From Winogradskyella eckloniae (GTDB taxonomy: Bacteria; Bacteroidota; Bacteroidia; Flavobacteriales; Flavobacteriaceae), in contig NZ_JABRWP010000006.1 of NCBI RefSeq assembly GCF_013249045.1, positions 124,001 to 188,000 on the forward strand: a stretch of 64,000 nucleotides of DNA. The letters run 5' to 3'. The notes under the pieces are model-generated. The model did not search any database. It was not told where the DNA came from and was given only the letters and a program-made list of their open reading frames with translations. Within the stretch, counting starts at the first letter, position 1. Each line of letters starts with the position of its first letter. Position numbers and translations under genes: made by a program. Positions 16,182 to 25,534 of this stretch are shown piece by piece.

Positions 16182-17498
16182 TTGAAAAAGTATTTTAATG
16201 ACATCAGCAGAGGATTTTTAGCAAAGTCTGCAAGACTAAATACAGCCAATTTAGGACTCAAGATTTTATCTGGTATAATCATTTCAAAATGTATTGCCAT
16301 CTATATTGGGCCATACGGAATGGCATTGATAGGTAACCTTAAAAATTTTATAAATGCAGTACAGTCCGTTGCAATTTCTGGATTGTATAGTGGCGTTGTA
16401 AAATTTATCAGTCAGATTAAAGAAAATTTATCAAAGCTTTCCGAAGTCTTATCTACTGTATTTTACCTTGGCTTTTTTTCATCTTTTCTATTAGCTCTAT
16501 TATGTTACTATAATGCCGAAACCCTTAATGAGTTATTGTTTTTTTCGGAATATAGGTTTACAAATATAATTAAGGCCTTAGCTATTGTATTGCCATTTTA
16601 TGCGTTAAACATGTTTGTTTTCTCCATAATGAATGGCTTTTCTAAGCATAAATATTTATTAATAATTAATACCATTGGTCAGGTTTTAGGGCTTTTAGTA
16701 ACCGTATTATTAATAGTGAGAGAAAATATTACAGGAGCTCTTTTGGCCATAGTAATATCACCAGCATTAAATTTATTAATCACTATTGTAGGTATTGCAT
16801 TTAGAAAAAGTTTTATAAGTAGAATAAAACTATCTAATGTAAGTTTATCGGTTGTGAAAACATTAAGTCCTAACATGGTAATGGCGTTAGTAAGTGCAGT
16901 TGCTTTACCTATAGTTATGATTATAATTAGAAATTATCTTGTTGCTGAGGTAGGTATATATCAGGCAGGTTATTGGACGGCTATGACGCGCGTTTCAGAA
17001 TATTATTTAATGTTTATTAATTCTTTAATGTTACTTTATATTTTACCTCGATTTTCTAAAATTGAGTCTAAAAGTGCATTTAAAAAAGAAGTATTTTGGT
17101 TTTATAAAAGCATTATGCCTGCATTTGTACTAATGTTATTTGTGATTTATTTAAGTAGATCATTGCTGGTACGTTTAATGTTTTCAGAAGAGTTTCAGGA
17201 TGTAGAACACTTATTTGGGTATCAAATATTAGGCGATATTATGCGTATTTTGGCCTCAGTAATAGTGTATAAATTCTTGCTTAAAAAAATGTTTGGGCAT
17301 TATATTATTCTAGAAATATTTCTATTTGTAACCATGTGTTTTTCTAGTATTTATTTAATTGATGAGTTTGGTTTAAAAGGAGCCGTAATGGGTCACTTTG
17401 TTAGTTACTTAATTTATTTTGCAATTGTCTTACTTATATTTAATAATTCTTTATTTGGTATCTTATCGCGTGAAGAATTAGAAGAAACCAATCCATAA
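16182..17498 (+). CDS. Wzx/WzxE-like O-antigen translocase, copy 1
   Basis: 438 residues with about twelve membrane helices and the opening FLAKSARLNTANLGLKILSGII typical of WzxE-like flippases, followed by IGPYGMALIGNLKNF. These proteins flip undecaprenyl-linked glycans or single lipid-linked sugars across the inner membrane. The start codon is TTG at 16182, immediately after the stop of the aminotransferase gene; no in-frame ATG fits before the first conserved residues. It is clearly homologous over its length to the next gene (shared QAGYWTA, LYILPRFSKI and LGDIMR-type segments). Likely cotranscribed with both neighbours. Confidence 0.85.
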   Translation: MKKYFNDISRGFLAKSARLNTANLGLKILSGIIISKCIAIYIGPYGMALIGNLKNFINAVQSVAISGLYSGVVKFISQIKENLSKLSEVLSTVFYLGFFSSFLLALLCYYNAETLNELLFFSEYRFTNIIKALAIVLPFYALNMFVFSIMNGFSKHKYLLIINTIGQVLGLLVTVLLIVRENITGALLAIVISPALNLLITIVGIAFRKSFISRIKLSNVSLSVVKTLSPNMVMALVSAVALPIVMIIIRNYLVAEVGIYQAGYWTAMTRVSEYYLMFINSLMLLYILPRFSKIESKSAFKKEVFWFYKSIMPAFVLMLFVIYLSRSLLVRLMFSEEFQDVEHLFGYQILGDIMRILASVIVYKFLLKKMFGHYIILEIFLFVTMCFSSIYLIDEFGLKGAVMGHFVSYLIYFAIVLLIFNNSLFGILSREELEETNP

Positions 17499-17501
17499 AA
17501 C

Positions 17502-18791
17502 GTGAAACTCCCAAAATTTCTTAGTGGTAACCTTGTGCTGAAGATAACTTCGCTTAATGCCTTGGTCATTTCTATAAGATTGGTAGTGTCTGTTTTTATC
17601 CAAAGACTTTTAGCAGTAGCAGTTGGCGAAGCCGGAATAGCCAATATAGGTCAGATTAGAAATGTATTAGCAATGCTTACGTCTACCTCTACATTAGGCG
17701 TGTTTTCTGGTGTTGTTAAATATATAGCGCAGTTTAAGGATGATCAGCCAGAGCTAACAAAGTTATTTTCTTCGGTAACTCTTTTTGTACTTGTTGGGTC
17801 GGTTTTATCATCGGCTGTATTATATTTTGGCGCCTCTTTCTTTTCAGATTATTTGTTTTCTTCGCAAGACTACTTGTATGTGTTTCAATTGTTAGCTGTA
17901 ATTGTTCCGTTTATTGCTGTAAATAGAGTGGTTAATGCTGTTATAAGTGGTTTGTCTGATTATAAACGCTATGCTGAAATTGAGCTCATTAGTTACCTAC
18001 TTGGTGCAGTTGTGCTATTAATTGGTTTGTTTCGTTTAAACCTAAAAGGTGTATTAATTGCAATTATTTTGGTGCCAGTTATTCAATTGTTAGTTCTGGT
18101 ATTTGTGTTTGGTAAAACCCTTAAGGGTTATGTAGACTTTAAATCCATAAAACTTAATTTTAATTACAGAAAAAAGTTATTGGCCTTTACCTTAATGTCT
18201 TTTATCTCTACTTTTTTAATTAATTATATAGAATTAGATATTAGATCTTTAGTGACGAAAGAAATAAATATTAATGAAGCAGGTTATTGGACGGCTATTA
18301 CATTTATTTCAAAAAATTATATGGTATTTGCAACGGGATTATTTACGCTGTACGTGTTGCCAAAATTTTCTAATATTCACAGTAAAAACGAATTTAAGCA
18401 TGAAGTTTTAAAAATCTATAAATCCATTCTGCCCATTTTTGCCTTAGGAATGTTGTTGGTTTATTTGTTAAGACATGTGATTATACAGTTGGTATATCCA
18501 GATTTTATTGGCATGGAACCCTTATTTAAATGGCAACTTTTAGGAGATTTAGTGCGCTTGGCCTCAGTGGTTTTAGCACATCAATTTTTAGCAAAACGCT
18601 TAGTGAAGAGTTTTGTGTTTACAGAGTTAATTTCATTAGTCTTGTTTTTTGTACTCACTAAGTTATTTATATCATATTTCGGAACAGAAGGTGTTGTTTT
18701 GGCTCATTTTGCGAGGTACGTGATTTATTTTATAGTCGTCGTGTTTGTGATTAAATACTATTATAATACGCAAAGTAAGGAACAAAAATAA
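17502..18791 (+). CDS. Wzx/WzxE-like O-antigen translocase, copy 2
   Basis: 429 residues, about twelve membrane helices, GTG start 3 bases after the stop of copy 1. Shared landmarks with copy 1 include SGVVKYIAQ, EAGYWTAITFISKNY, LYVLPKFSNIHSK, YKSILPIF and QLLGDLVRLASVV. The two proteins look like an old tandem duplication, since many other positions differ. Two flippases side by side suggest that two different lipid-linked substrates leave the cytoplasm, for example a repeat unit and a side-branch sugar (inference). The convergent glycosyltransferase gene ends 7 bases downstream. Confidence 0.85.
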   Translation: MKLPKFLSGNLVLKITSLNALVISIRLVVSVFIQRLLAVAVGEAGIANIGQIRNVLAMLTSTSTLGVFSGVVKYIAQFKDDQPELTKLFSSVTLFVLVGSVLSSAVLYFGASFFSDYLFSSQDYLYVFQLLAVIVPFIAVNRVVNAVISGLSDYKRYAEIELISYLLGAVVLLIGLFRLNLKGVLIAIILVPVIQLLVLVFVFGKTLKGYVDFKSIKLNFNYRKKLLAFTLMSFISTFLINYIELDIRSLVTKEININEAGYWTAITFISKNYMVFATGLFTLYVLPKFSNIHSKNEFKHEVLKIYKSILPIFALGMLLVYLLRHVIIQLVYPDFIGMEPLFKWQLLGDLVRLASVVLAHQFLAKRLVKSFVFTELISLVLFFVLTKLFISYFGTEGVVLAHFARYVIYFIVVVFVIKYYYNTQSKEQK

Positions 18792-18798
18792 CTGAGAC

Positions 18799-19947
18799 CT
18801 ACTGCTCGATATGGTTTTGCCAAATTTTTAAATATTCAGCAGCACATTTAATGTGATCGTGGTGTGCTTCCACAAACTGTCTGGCGTTAATGGAAATCTC
18901 AATTAGTTTTTCAGGATTGAGAATTAACCATTCTAATTTTTTCGCAATAGCCTCTGCATCTGGTAAAGCATTTATTGCAATCGTATCTTCTTTAAGATTA
19001 TAATACTCTAACCATTCTTTTTCGGCACCAGTAAAAACAACTTTGCCTTTTGCCATAGCTTCTAAAGCATTGTATCCTTGGTCGTATGCATACACTTGAT
19101 CTAATAAAATGTGTGCTTTATCAAAACTTTTAATGTAGTCTTTGTATGGTAGGTTTTGAGCTGTTATGATTTCTACCTTATCATCAAATTTCTGTTGAAT
19201 AATTTCTAAGGCTTTCTCAAAAATATCATTTCCTTTTTTAAAATAATTATGCGTATTGATGCCATGAAAAATAACAATCTTGTTTTGTATTTGTAGTTTC
19301 CTAAATTCTAGTTGACTTAAATCAATGGCATGTGGAATCATGCCTAAATATTTTTTATATCCAATTAATGGAATGTGATAGTCTAAATCGTTAGAAACGA
19401 CACCTTTAATAGTATTAAAAATATGTTTATGTAAATCTATGTGAGATTCCGTTAAATAACTGAGTGCAGGCGAAAAGTCTTTCTTAGTGCCTTTGTTTTC
19501 AAAATAGGGTGTTAAAATAGAATATCTAAATTTCTTATCGAAAGCATAACTGACACTTGGATAATCTAAACCAGCTGATAATAAAAAGACATTTTTATTC
19601 CAATCAGATAGCCAATTGAATATGATACGTTGGTCTTTTCTTTCGAAATCAAATATTGCTTCATTAATAAATTGAACAACGTCATGATTTGACAATAAAT
19701 GTTTTTTAGATTTTATTTGGCGCTTAATGGAGACTGCTGTGATATCAATTCCTGAAAACCTTTTAATAATTATCCTCAATTTTTTTAGAATATAAGAATT
19801 GTAAGGATCTCTAATTTCAATGTCTACATCTACTTTTTTAAAACCATCTCTTGTACTAACTAGAATGGCATCATGTCCTAAGCTTTTTAATCCTTGTTTT
19901 ATATTCCATTGCGCTCTATTATATTCACCAAAGAGTAAAACTTTCAT
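18799..19947 (-). CDS. GT4-type (GT-B fold) glycosyltransferase
   Basis: 382 residues. N-terminal half begins MKVLLFGEYNRAQWNIKQGLKSLGHDA, the usual first strand and helix of a GT-B Rossmann domain. C-terminal half contains KIVIFHGINTHNYFKKGNDIFEKAL (first strand after the linker) and AYDQGYNALEAMAKGKVVFTG, the EX7E-like donor-binding region of GT4 enzymes. Sugar specificity cannot be read. It is on the opposite strand from the flippases and divergent from the next GT4 gene with only 44 bases between starts, so both share one small promoter region. Confidence 0.8.
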   Translation of the reverse strand: MKVLLFGEYNRAQWNIKQGLKSLGHDAILVSTRDGFKKVDVDIEIRDPYNSYILKKLRIIIKRFSGIDITAVSIKRQIKSKKHLLSNHDVVQFINEAIFDFERKDQRIIFNWLSDWNKNVFLLSAGLDYPSVSYAFDKKFRYSILTPYFENKGTKKDFSPALSYLTESHIDLHKHIFNTIKGVVSNDLDYHIPLIGYKKYLGMIPHAIDLSQLEFRKLQIQNKIVIFHGINTHNYFKKGNDIFEKALEIIQQKFDDKVEIITAQNLPYKDYIKSFDKAHILLDQVYAYDQGYNALEAMAKGKVVFTGAEKEWLEYYNLKEDTIAINALPDAEAIAKKLEWLILNPEKLIEISINARQFVEAHHDHIKCAAEYLKIWQNHIEQ

Positions 19948-19991
19948 TTATTGCGGTTTCATTTAATATCTTTATCCTTTATTTAAAGGTT

Positions 19992-21086
19992 ATGCAAAGT
20001 AAACATAAAAAAAGAATTTGTATTGTAGCGCGTTCACTAAGTGAAGGTGGTGCGGATCGGGTCGCAGCAATGCAGTCTGTTTTTCTTTCGGACTTAGGGT
20101 ATGATGTTTACATAGTAACCATATTAAATGGTATAAAATATCCATTTAAAGGAACATTATTTAACCTTGGAGCTATTAAAGAGCAAAATGATACTGTTTA
20201 TGGAAGGTTTAATCGTTTTCTTTTATTTAAAAACTTTTTATCATCAAATAAAATCGATGTTGTTATAGATCATCGAGTACGCAGTAAACGTTTTTCTGAA
20301 TATATGATTTCAGGTTTGATTTATCCTAAATCTACTATATATGTGGTGCATAATTTTACTATTGAACTTTATTTTCCTCCAAATAAATTTTTAACAAAGT
20401 ACTTTTATAAAAATGTAAAATCAATTGTTTCAGTATCAAATGGTATTGAGAAAAAAGTTGACGAATTATATAAGTTTAAAAATTTAAACACCATATATAA
20501 TCCTATTGATTTTGAATACATAGATCGTTTAAAAGTTAAAAAAATAGAACCATTAAGCCATTTTATTTTTTGGTATGGACGCTTTGAAGAAAAACAAAAA
20601 AATCTGTCACTTTTAATAGATGCATATTCAAAATCTCAACTTCCCAGTAAAAATATTAAGTTGATTTTAATGGGAAATGGTAAAGACAAAACGTTGATAC
20701 ATGATAAAATTGTAAACTCAGAGCTTAGTGATTTTGTTGAAATTAAACCGTTTTCAGAAAATCCATTTAAATATATAAATGCTTCAAAATTTACAGTTTT
20801 AACAAGTGAATTTGAAGGTTTTCCAATGACCGTTTTAGAATCATTAGCAAGCGGAATTCCTGTAGTTAGTGTAGAATACAAAAACTTTGAAGATGGTGTT
20901 GTGGATAATGAATACAACGGTTTATTGGTGGAAAATCATAATCCTGAAGTGTTAGCAAATGCATTTAATCGTTTTATTAATGACGAAAAATTATATCTTC
21001 GTTGTAAAGCCAATGCTAAAAAGAGTGTAGCATCTTTTTCTGTTGAAAAGATATCTAAAGAGTGGCAAATCTTAATTGATAATTAA
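19992..21086 (+). CDS. GT4 glycosyltransferase
   Basis: 364 residues. Opens with RICIVARSLSEGGADRVAAMQSVFLSDLGYDVYIVT, the acceptor-domain start seen in GT4 enzymes, and the C-terminal donor domain has FIFWYGRFEEKQKNLSLLIDA, LILMGNGKDK, VEIKPF and SEFEGFPMTVLESLASGIPVV with the two conserved Glu residues. Probably cytoplasmic face of the inner membrane, adding one sugar of the repeat. The stop overlaps the start of the fdtA-like gene by one base (TAATG), so the two are translationally coupled. Confidence 0.9.
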   Translation: MQSKHKKRICIVARSLSEGGADRVAAMQSVFLSDLGYDVYIVTILNGIKYPFKGTLFNLGAIKEQNDTVYGRFNRFLLFKNFLSSNKIDVVIDHRVRSKRFSEYMISGLIYPKSTIYVVHNFTIELYFPPNKFLTKYFYKNVKSIVSVSNGIEKKVDELYKFKNLNTIYNPIDFEYIDRLKVKKIEPLSHFIFWYGRFEEKQKNLSLLIDAYSKSQLPSKNIKLILMGNGKDKTLIHDKIVNSELSDFVEIKPFSENPFKYINASKFTVLTSEFEGFPMTVLESLASGIPVVSVEYKNFEDGVVDNEYNGLLVENHNPEVLANAFNRFINDEKLYLRCKANAKKSVASFSVEKISKEWQILIDN

Positions 21087-21496
21087 TGAATACTAGAATA
21101 AACGATGTTGAAATTATAGAAATCCCAAAAGTACATGATGATCGTGGCTTATTGGCAGTGATAGAAAAAGATACTGTTCCTTTCAAAATTGAACGTGTAT
21201 ATTATTTATATGATGTGCCTTCTGATGCTTTTAGAGGAGGACATGCTCATAAAAATCTCTATCAGCTTATTATTCCATTATCTGGTAGTTTCAATGTGCT
21301 GTTAAAGGATGGAAAAGAAAGTAAAACGGTTTATCTCAACAAACCGCACAAAGGCTTATTAATTGTGCCAGGTATTTGGCGAGAAATTGATAATTTTTCT
21401 TCAGGATGTGTGTGTTTAGTTTTGGCCTCTTCGGTTTATAATGAGGATGATTATATCAGAGATTTTGATGAGTTTTTAACTTTTAAAAAGGTATAG
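21086..21496 (+). CDS. fdtA: dTDP-4-keto-6-deoxyhexose 3,4-ketoisomerase (FdtA/QdtA, WxcM-like cupin)
   Basis: 136 residues, a single double-stranded beta-helix domain. DDRGLLAVIE, YLYDVPSDAFRGGHAHKN (residues about 41-57, with the two catalytic-region His at 53 and 55), FNVLLKDG and IVPGIWREIDNF are hallmarks of FdtA/QdtA. The enzyme moves the keto group from C4 to C3 of dTDP-4-keto-6-deoxyglucose, making the substrate of an FdtB-type aminotransferase such as the one at 15087. Whether the product is the galacto (FdtA) or gluco (QdtA) form cannot be told from sequence by eye. The 3' end overlaps the convergent GT2 gene by 21 bases. Confidence 0.88.
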   Translation: MNTRINDVEIIEIPKVHDDRGLLAVIEKDTVPFKIERVYYLYDVPSDAFRGGHAHKNLYQLIIPLSGSFNVLLKDGKESKTVYLNKPHKGLLIVPGIWREIDNFSSGCVCLVLASSVYNEDDYIRDFDEFLTFKKV

Positions 21497-22426
21497 GTAT
21501 ATTTTACTCTTAATGATATATGGTCTTACCGTATTTAGTAATTGTAATAAAAATGTAGGCGTCTTTAATAAGGTTTTCTGTTTAAAATTGAGATGGTTAT
21601 AATTTAAGGTTTTTAAAGTGTCTTTGTAAATTTTGGTTTCTCCATTTATTTTTGTTCTCAATGCTAATCCATAGCGTTTAATATCTAAATATTTTTTCAA
21701 ATATAAATTGTCTTTTTCATATGCTGTAAAGGAATTAAACAGTATGAATCTAGCTGCATTGTCCTCAAACTTTCCTAAACTTCCTTCAATAGATTTGTCG
21801 TAAATCATTGTAATTTCCGGATTAAAAACGATCGGTTCTTTTAATGCGATTCTAATCCATAAATCGAGATCTTGGCTACTTAAGTAAATAGGATTGAACA
21901 TACCGTAATCTATGAATTTAGTTTTTTCCATGGCAGCAGCAGATGTCCACACAATGGTGTCATTAAGACTTGCTTTGAAAAAATCCTCAATAATTATAGG
22001 TTGTTTTGCGTTTTCTACAATATTTATTTGTGCAGGAATAACATGATTTATATTATACTTTATGCAATAGTTGTTCGCATATAATCCAGCATTTGGATGC
22101 AATTCTATACTGGCTTTTAAACAGGCTAAATGGTTGTTTTTCCAAATATCATCTGCGTCTAAAAATGCTACGTATTTGGCAGTTGCAAAATTTACACCAT
22201 TGTTTCTCGCTGCGCTAGCACCTGCATTTTTTTGATGAAATAGTTTTATTTTATCCGATGAAAAAGATTCTACAATAGTGACACTTTGGTCAGTTGAGCC
22301 ATCATTTACAATAACTATTTCATAATCTTCAAAATTTTGATCTAAGGCACTTTTTAGGCATTCTGAAATATATTTTTCCTTATTATACAAAGGAATAACA
22401 ACAGAGAAAAAAGGCGTATTATTCAT
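21476..22426 (-). CDS. GT2 glycosyltransferase
   Basis: 316 residues. GT-A fold: FSVVIPLYNKEKYISECLKSALDQ (residues about 7-30), EIVIVNDGSTDQSV, KNAGASAARNNGV and VAFLDADDIWKNNHL with the DxD metal motif. Later SSQDLDLWIRIAL is the acceptor-side ED-like motif of this group. No membrane segment apart from a weakly hydrophobic C-terminal end. Overlaps the stop of fdtA convergently and shares an 8-base overlap with the start side of the capsule-type gene upstream on the same strand, so it is cotranscribed with that gene. Confidence 0.9.
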   Translation of the reverse strand: MNNTPFFSVVIPLYNKEKYISECLKSALDQNFEDYEIVIVNDGSTDQSVTIVESFSSDKIKLFHQKNAGASAARNNGVNFATAKYVAFLDADDIWKNNHLACLKASIELHPNAGLYANNYCIKYNINHVIPAQINIVENAKQPIIIEDFFKASLNDTIVWTSAAAMEKTKFIDYGMFNPIYLSSQDLDLWIRIALKEPIVFNPEITMIYDKSIEGSLGKFEDNAARFILFNSFTAYEKDNLYLKKYLDIKRYGLALRTKINGETKIYKDTLKTLNYNHLNFKQKTLLKTPTFLLQLLNTVRPYIIKSKIYLYLFKS

Positions 22427-23708
22427 TGTCTAGTAAATAATTAGCAATCGTTTTTGAAGATTTTAAAACTTTATCAGTAATAGCGCCTTGGATTAATACA
22501 CTATTATATAATTCTGTTTCAAAAGTATCGATTTTAGTTGTGTCTGGTACAAAATTAAGCGCCTTTTCTAATACATTAGAGAGTTCTTGTTTGTTGCCAA
22601 GTTTTAAACAGACAGAAGAATGGTCATAAAAAGCATTTCCTAATACCACTACAGGTTTATATTTTAAAATAGCCTCAATGCCTACAGTAGAATTATTTAC
22701 TATTACAACTTTAGCATTTTCTAAAGCATGATGTAATGTTGAAGTATTATCTATAACAATGTTGTTTTTTGAAATATAGTTATATAAACTAGGCTCATAT
22801 TTATTTATATAAAGTGGATGCTCTCTAACCACTAAAGTGACTGCTTTTGGTAAATAGCTATAGATGTCTGCTATGATTTCGGTGTGTGTGTTGTATAAAG
22901 GACTATGGTAAATCATATTCACATCTAAAGGTACTTGTAAAATTAACAATATAGTGTTCTCGGAGGAGAGGTTTATATTTTGCTTACTAGCGGTTTTTGA
23001 CCTATAACTGTTTAAATCACTGTATTTTAAATCTGGAGGATACAAAGACGTGTGTTCAAACAAAGTCATTAAAACCATATCTAAACCACGATAGATTGGC
23101 GAACGCTTGTATTTTTCAGTATGTGATCTAATGGGTTCTGTAGGTCTATTAATTTTTAAGGAAGTTGTGTCTTTGTCTCTGAAACTAATATTAGCATTGA
23201 CACCTTTGTCATCAAAAAAAGTGGTGTTAAATGGACCTTGTTCTATATAAAAGACCTTTATGTTTTTACTTTTTGCTACAGCAATAGCTATTTCTATGCA
23301 TAACCTAGAATCGCCAATGGTAATAAGGAAATCTGGTTGTTCTTTTGTGAATTTAGCCTCAAAAACATCAATGTACGCTAAGGTTTGTAGTTGTAAGGCT
23401 ATGGTAGGTATCTTATCGCTTAAGGCCGTATGGAATTTATAATACGTATCAAATGCAAAAGACTTATAGACGTCTTGAGAATTAATAATAGACAAATAAT
23501 GTTTTCGTCTTCTATGAGCTAAAATCCAGGCTTTAACTGTGATCCAATAACTGGGTTTAAATCTAAAAAGTGTATAAAGAAAACCACTAATATAAAGGCT
23601 GTAAACTTTTAAGCTAATTTTTGAATGGTTCTTAGCTTTTAGTTGACGCTCAATATCAAGATAAAATCTAGAAAATTTATCTAATGTACTAAGGCAAATG
23701 ACTTTCAT
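22419..23708 (-). CDS. capsule polysaccharide biosynthesis protein (KpsS/KpsC-like, Capsule_synth family)
   Basis: 429 residues. Two GT-B-like halves: the first has FLITIGDSRLCIEIAIAVAK and FYIEQGPFNTTFFDDKGVN, the second ILLILQVPLDVNMIYHSPLY, LVVREHPLY, YISKNNIVIDNTSTLHHAL and VIVNNSTVGIEAILKYKPVVVLG. These are the landmarks of the Capsule_synth family, whose studied members KpsS and KpsC add beta-Kdo residues to a lipid anchor for capsule export. kdsA at 6428 could supply the Kdo. No capsule ABC transporter is present in the window, so the acceptor may instead be LPS-like. Overlaps the next gene by 8 bases. Confidence 0.75.
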   Translation of the reverse strand: MKVICLSTLDKFSRFYLDIERQLKAKNHSKISLKVYSLYISGFLYTLFRFKPSYWITVKAWILAHRRRKHYLSIINSQDVYKSFAFDTYYKFHTALSDKIPTIALQLQTLAYIDVFEAKFTKEQPDFLITIGDSRLCIEIAIAVAKSKNIKVFYIEQGPFNTTFFDDKGVNANISFRDKDTTSLKINRPTEPIRSHTEKYKRSPIYRGLDMVLMTLFEHTSLYPPDLKYSDLNSYRSKTASKQNINLSSENTILLILQVPLDVNMIYHSPLYNTHTEIIADIYSYLPKAVTLVVREHPLYINKYEPSLYNYISKNNIVIDNTSTLHHALENAKVVIVNNSTVGIEAILKYKPVVVLGNAFYDHSSVCLKLGNKQELSNVLEKALNFVPDTTKIDTFETELYNSVLIQGAITDKVLKSSKTIANYLLDNE

Positions 23709-23831
23709 GTATGGTTATACGCTCAATAAATATTAATTGGAGTACAATGTAATTAAATTATAAATGAAGCTCAAAGACTTTAGCATTAAACGAATTTAAA
23801 TTATCTTGCCATAGCATTAAATTAGTGAAAA

Positions 23832-24665
23832 GTGGATTATTCTTCAGAAGATATTATTAATCATATTTGTGATAAAATCGTAGCTCAAAAGGCACATGTT
23901 TTATCAACGTATAATGCTTCTAAATCGCGTATTGGTTATTTTTATATCGATGATTTATTACCTGAAGACATAGCAAAAGCATGTTTTGAAGTGTTTCCTG
24001 ATAAAAGTGACATGCGATGCTTAAATACGATAAGAGAATATAAGTATGTGTCTGCTCAAATGGATAATCATAATCCTTTACTTGAGAAAGTGATTTATGC
24101 TTTTCAAGATGAACGTGTGGTTCAATTAATAGGTGAGCTTTGTGAGATAGATACATTATATGCAGATAACTCGTTATATGCAGGTGGATTGTCATTAATG
24201 GCTTATGAGAATTTTTTAAATCCACATTTAGATAATTCACATGACGCGGAACGTAAGCGTTGGCGTGTATTAAATTTACTGTATTATGTTACACCAAATT
24301 GGGAACTAAAAAATGGAGGACATTTAGAGTTGTGGCCAAATGGACCTAAAAAAGAGCCTATTGTTGTTGAGAGTAAATTTAATCGTTTGGTGGTTATGGC
24401 AACTCATGATACCTCTTGGCATTCTGTAAATAAAGTAAATGCTAAAGAAGCGTCTAGATGTTGTATTTCTAATTATTATTTTAGTCCAAAGGCATTGAAG
24501 CCAACCGATAAATTTCATGTTACTAAATACAAGGGTAGACCAGGTGAAACCGTAAAAAATTTCATATTAGATACAGATGCTAAACTAAGAACATTAGTGC
24601 GTAAAGTATTTAAAAAAGGGATTAGAAAAAATCCACATATTTATAAAAAGGACGAAGAATCTTAA
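23832..24665 (+). CDS. 2-oxoglutarate/Fe(II) oxygenase (prolyl-hydroxylase-like)
   Basis: 277 residues with GTG start at 23832. The double-stranded beta-helix core shows NPHLDNSHD (HxD iron ligands), YYVTPNWELKNGGHLELW, TSWHSVNKV (distal His) and SRCCISNYYFS (the 2-oxoglutarate-binding Arg). Enzymes of this type hydroxylate proteins, sugars or small molecules. An N-terminal part with FPDKSDMRCL and a basic C-terminal tail are unassigned. The gene is inside the polysaccharide region and convergent with a methyltransferase gene, overlapping it by 4 bases, so it may modify a glycan or lipid; that is inference. Confidence 0.78.
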   Translation: MDYSSEDIINHICDKIVAQKAHVLSTYNASKSRIGYFYIDDLLPEDIAKACFEVFPDKSDMRCLNTIREYKYVSAQMDNHNPLLEKVIYAFQDERVVQLIGELCEIDTLYADNSLYAGGLSLMAYENFLNPHLDNSHDAERKRWRVLNLLYYVTPNWELKNGGHLELWPNGPKKEPIVVESKFNRLVVMATHDTSWHSVNKVNAKEASRCCISNYYFSPKALKPTDKFHVTKYKGRPGETVKNFILDTDAKLRTLVRKVFKKGIRKNPHIYKKDEES

Positions 24666-25531
24666 ATGTTAAGATAAGGATTATCTAAAACCCTTTGCGC
24701 TTCGTTTCGTTGCGTTTCAAACCTATAAGGATGATCTAAAACATGCAAATAGTAAATTTGTTTGGTCCAATTAGAATTCTTAAATAAGCGCTTGTTTACT
24801 AAGAATTTATGATAGACGATGTTCCTTAATTTTTGCGTGTCATTAAATTCTTTAATGGCTAACAGTTCTCCTGATTTGTCATTATGGTTTTCCATAAAGA
24901 TGTCATCAAAATAAATATAAGTTAGAGGTAAAAATAGATTAGGGTCTTCCTTGAATAACTCTAAAACTTCCATGGTAGAACTGTAATAATCTACATCGAT
25001 AGACACAAAACCAATTGGTGTTTCTGAAGACGTTGTTTTTAAAAACTCTTTTAAAGTTTCCTTTATTGGCCCAATAAATAGTTGTGCTTTTCCTTTTATT
25101 CTGTCTTCAAGTAGATCTCTATTCATAGGAAAATCGCCAGTATTATAATACTCAGGATGATCTCTATAATCTACAGGTTCTGGCATGCCTTTACCTGTGT
25201 CAAATCCATAAATGTTTATCTTAATACCTGTAGTTTTAGTCACTTTTTCAGCAACCTTAATCATGTTCATTAAGCCACTGCCATGGGCTACACCAAATTC
25301 TAAAACACTAATTTCAGAAAAGCCTCGTTCCTTAGCTTGGTCTGCGGCTTTTAAAATACTAAAGGCGTGGTGAGGTCTTAACACCAAATCATATAAAACT
25401 TTGCTTCTAAACGAACCAAAAAGCAATACAAAAAAACTAATTAGGTTTAAATGTAAAGGCTCCGATAAACGTTCTTTATAGATTCTGGTCCAGATGCGTT
25501 TTTGAGATAAACGATTTAATAAAAAACTCAT
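24662..25531 (-). CDS. SAM-dependent methyltransferase, TylF-like
   Basis: 289 residues. ISVLEFGVAHGSGLMNMI (residues about 83-100) is the glycine-rich SAM loop, YGFDTGKGMPEP follows, and IGFVSIDVDYYSSTMEVLELF and YIYFDDI carry the acidic metal/catalytic residues of the macrocin O-methyltransferase (TylF) type, which methylate sugar hydroxyls. N-terminal 60 residues include a hydrophobic stretch (LISFFVLLFGSF). Placement at the end of the polysaccharide cluster fits sugar O-methylation. It lies 3 bases after the stop of the FtsE-like gene on the same strand, so it may be cotranscribed with it despite the unrelated function. Confidence 0.75.
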   Translation of the reverse strand: MSFLLNRLSQKRIWTRIYKERLSEPLHLNLISFFVLLFGSFRSKVLYDLVLRPHHAFSILKAADQAKERGFSEISVLEFGVAHGSGLMNMIKVAEKVTKTTGIKINIYGFDTGKGMPEPVDYRDHPEYYNTGDFPMNRDLLEDRIKGKAQLFIGPIKETLKEFLKTTSSETPIGFVSIDVDYYSSTMEVLELFKEDPNLFLPLTYIYFDDIFMENHNDKSGELLAIKEFNDTQKLRNIVYHKFLVNKRLFKNSNWTKQIYYLHVLDHPYRFETQRNEAQRVLDNPYLNI

Positions 25532-25534
25532 ATG

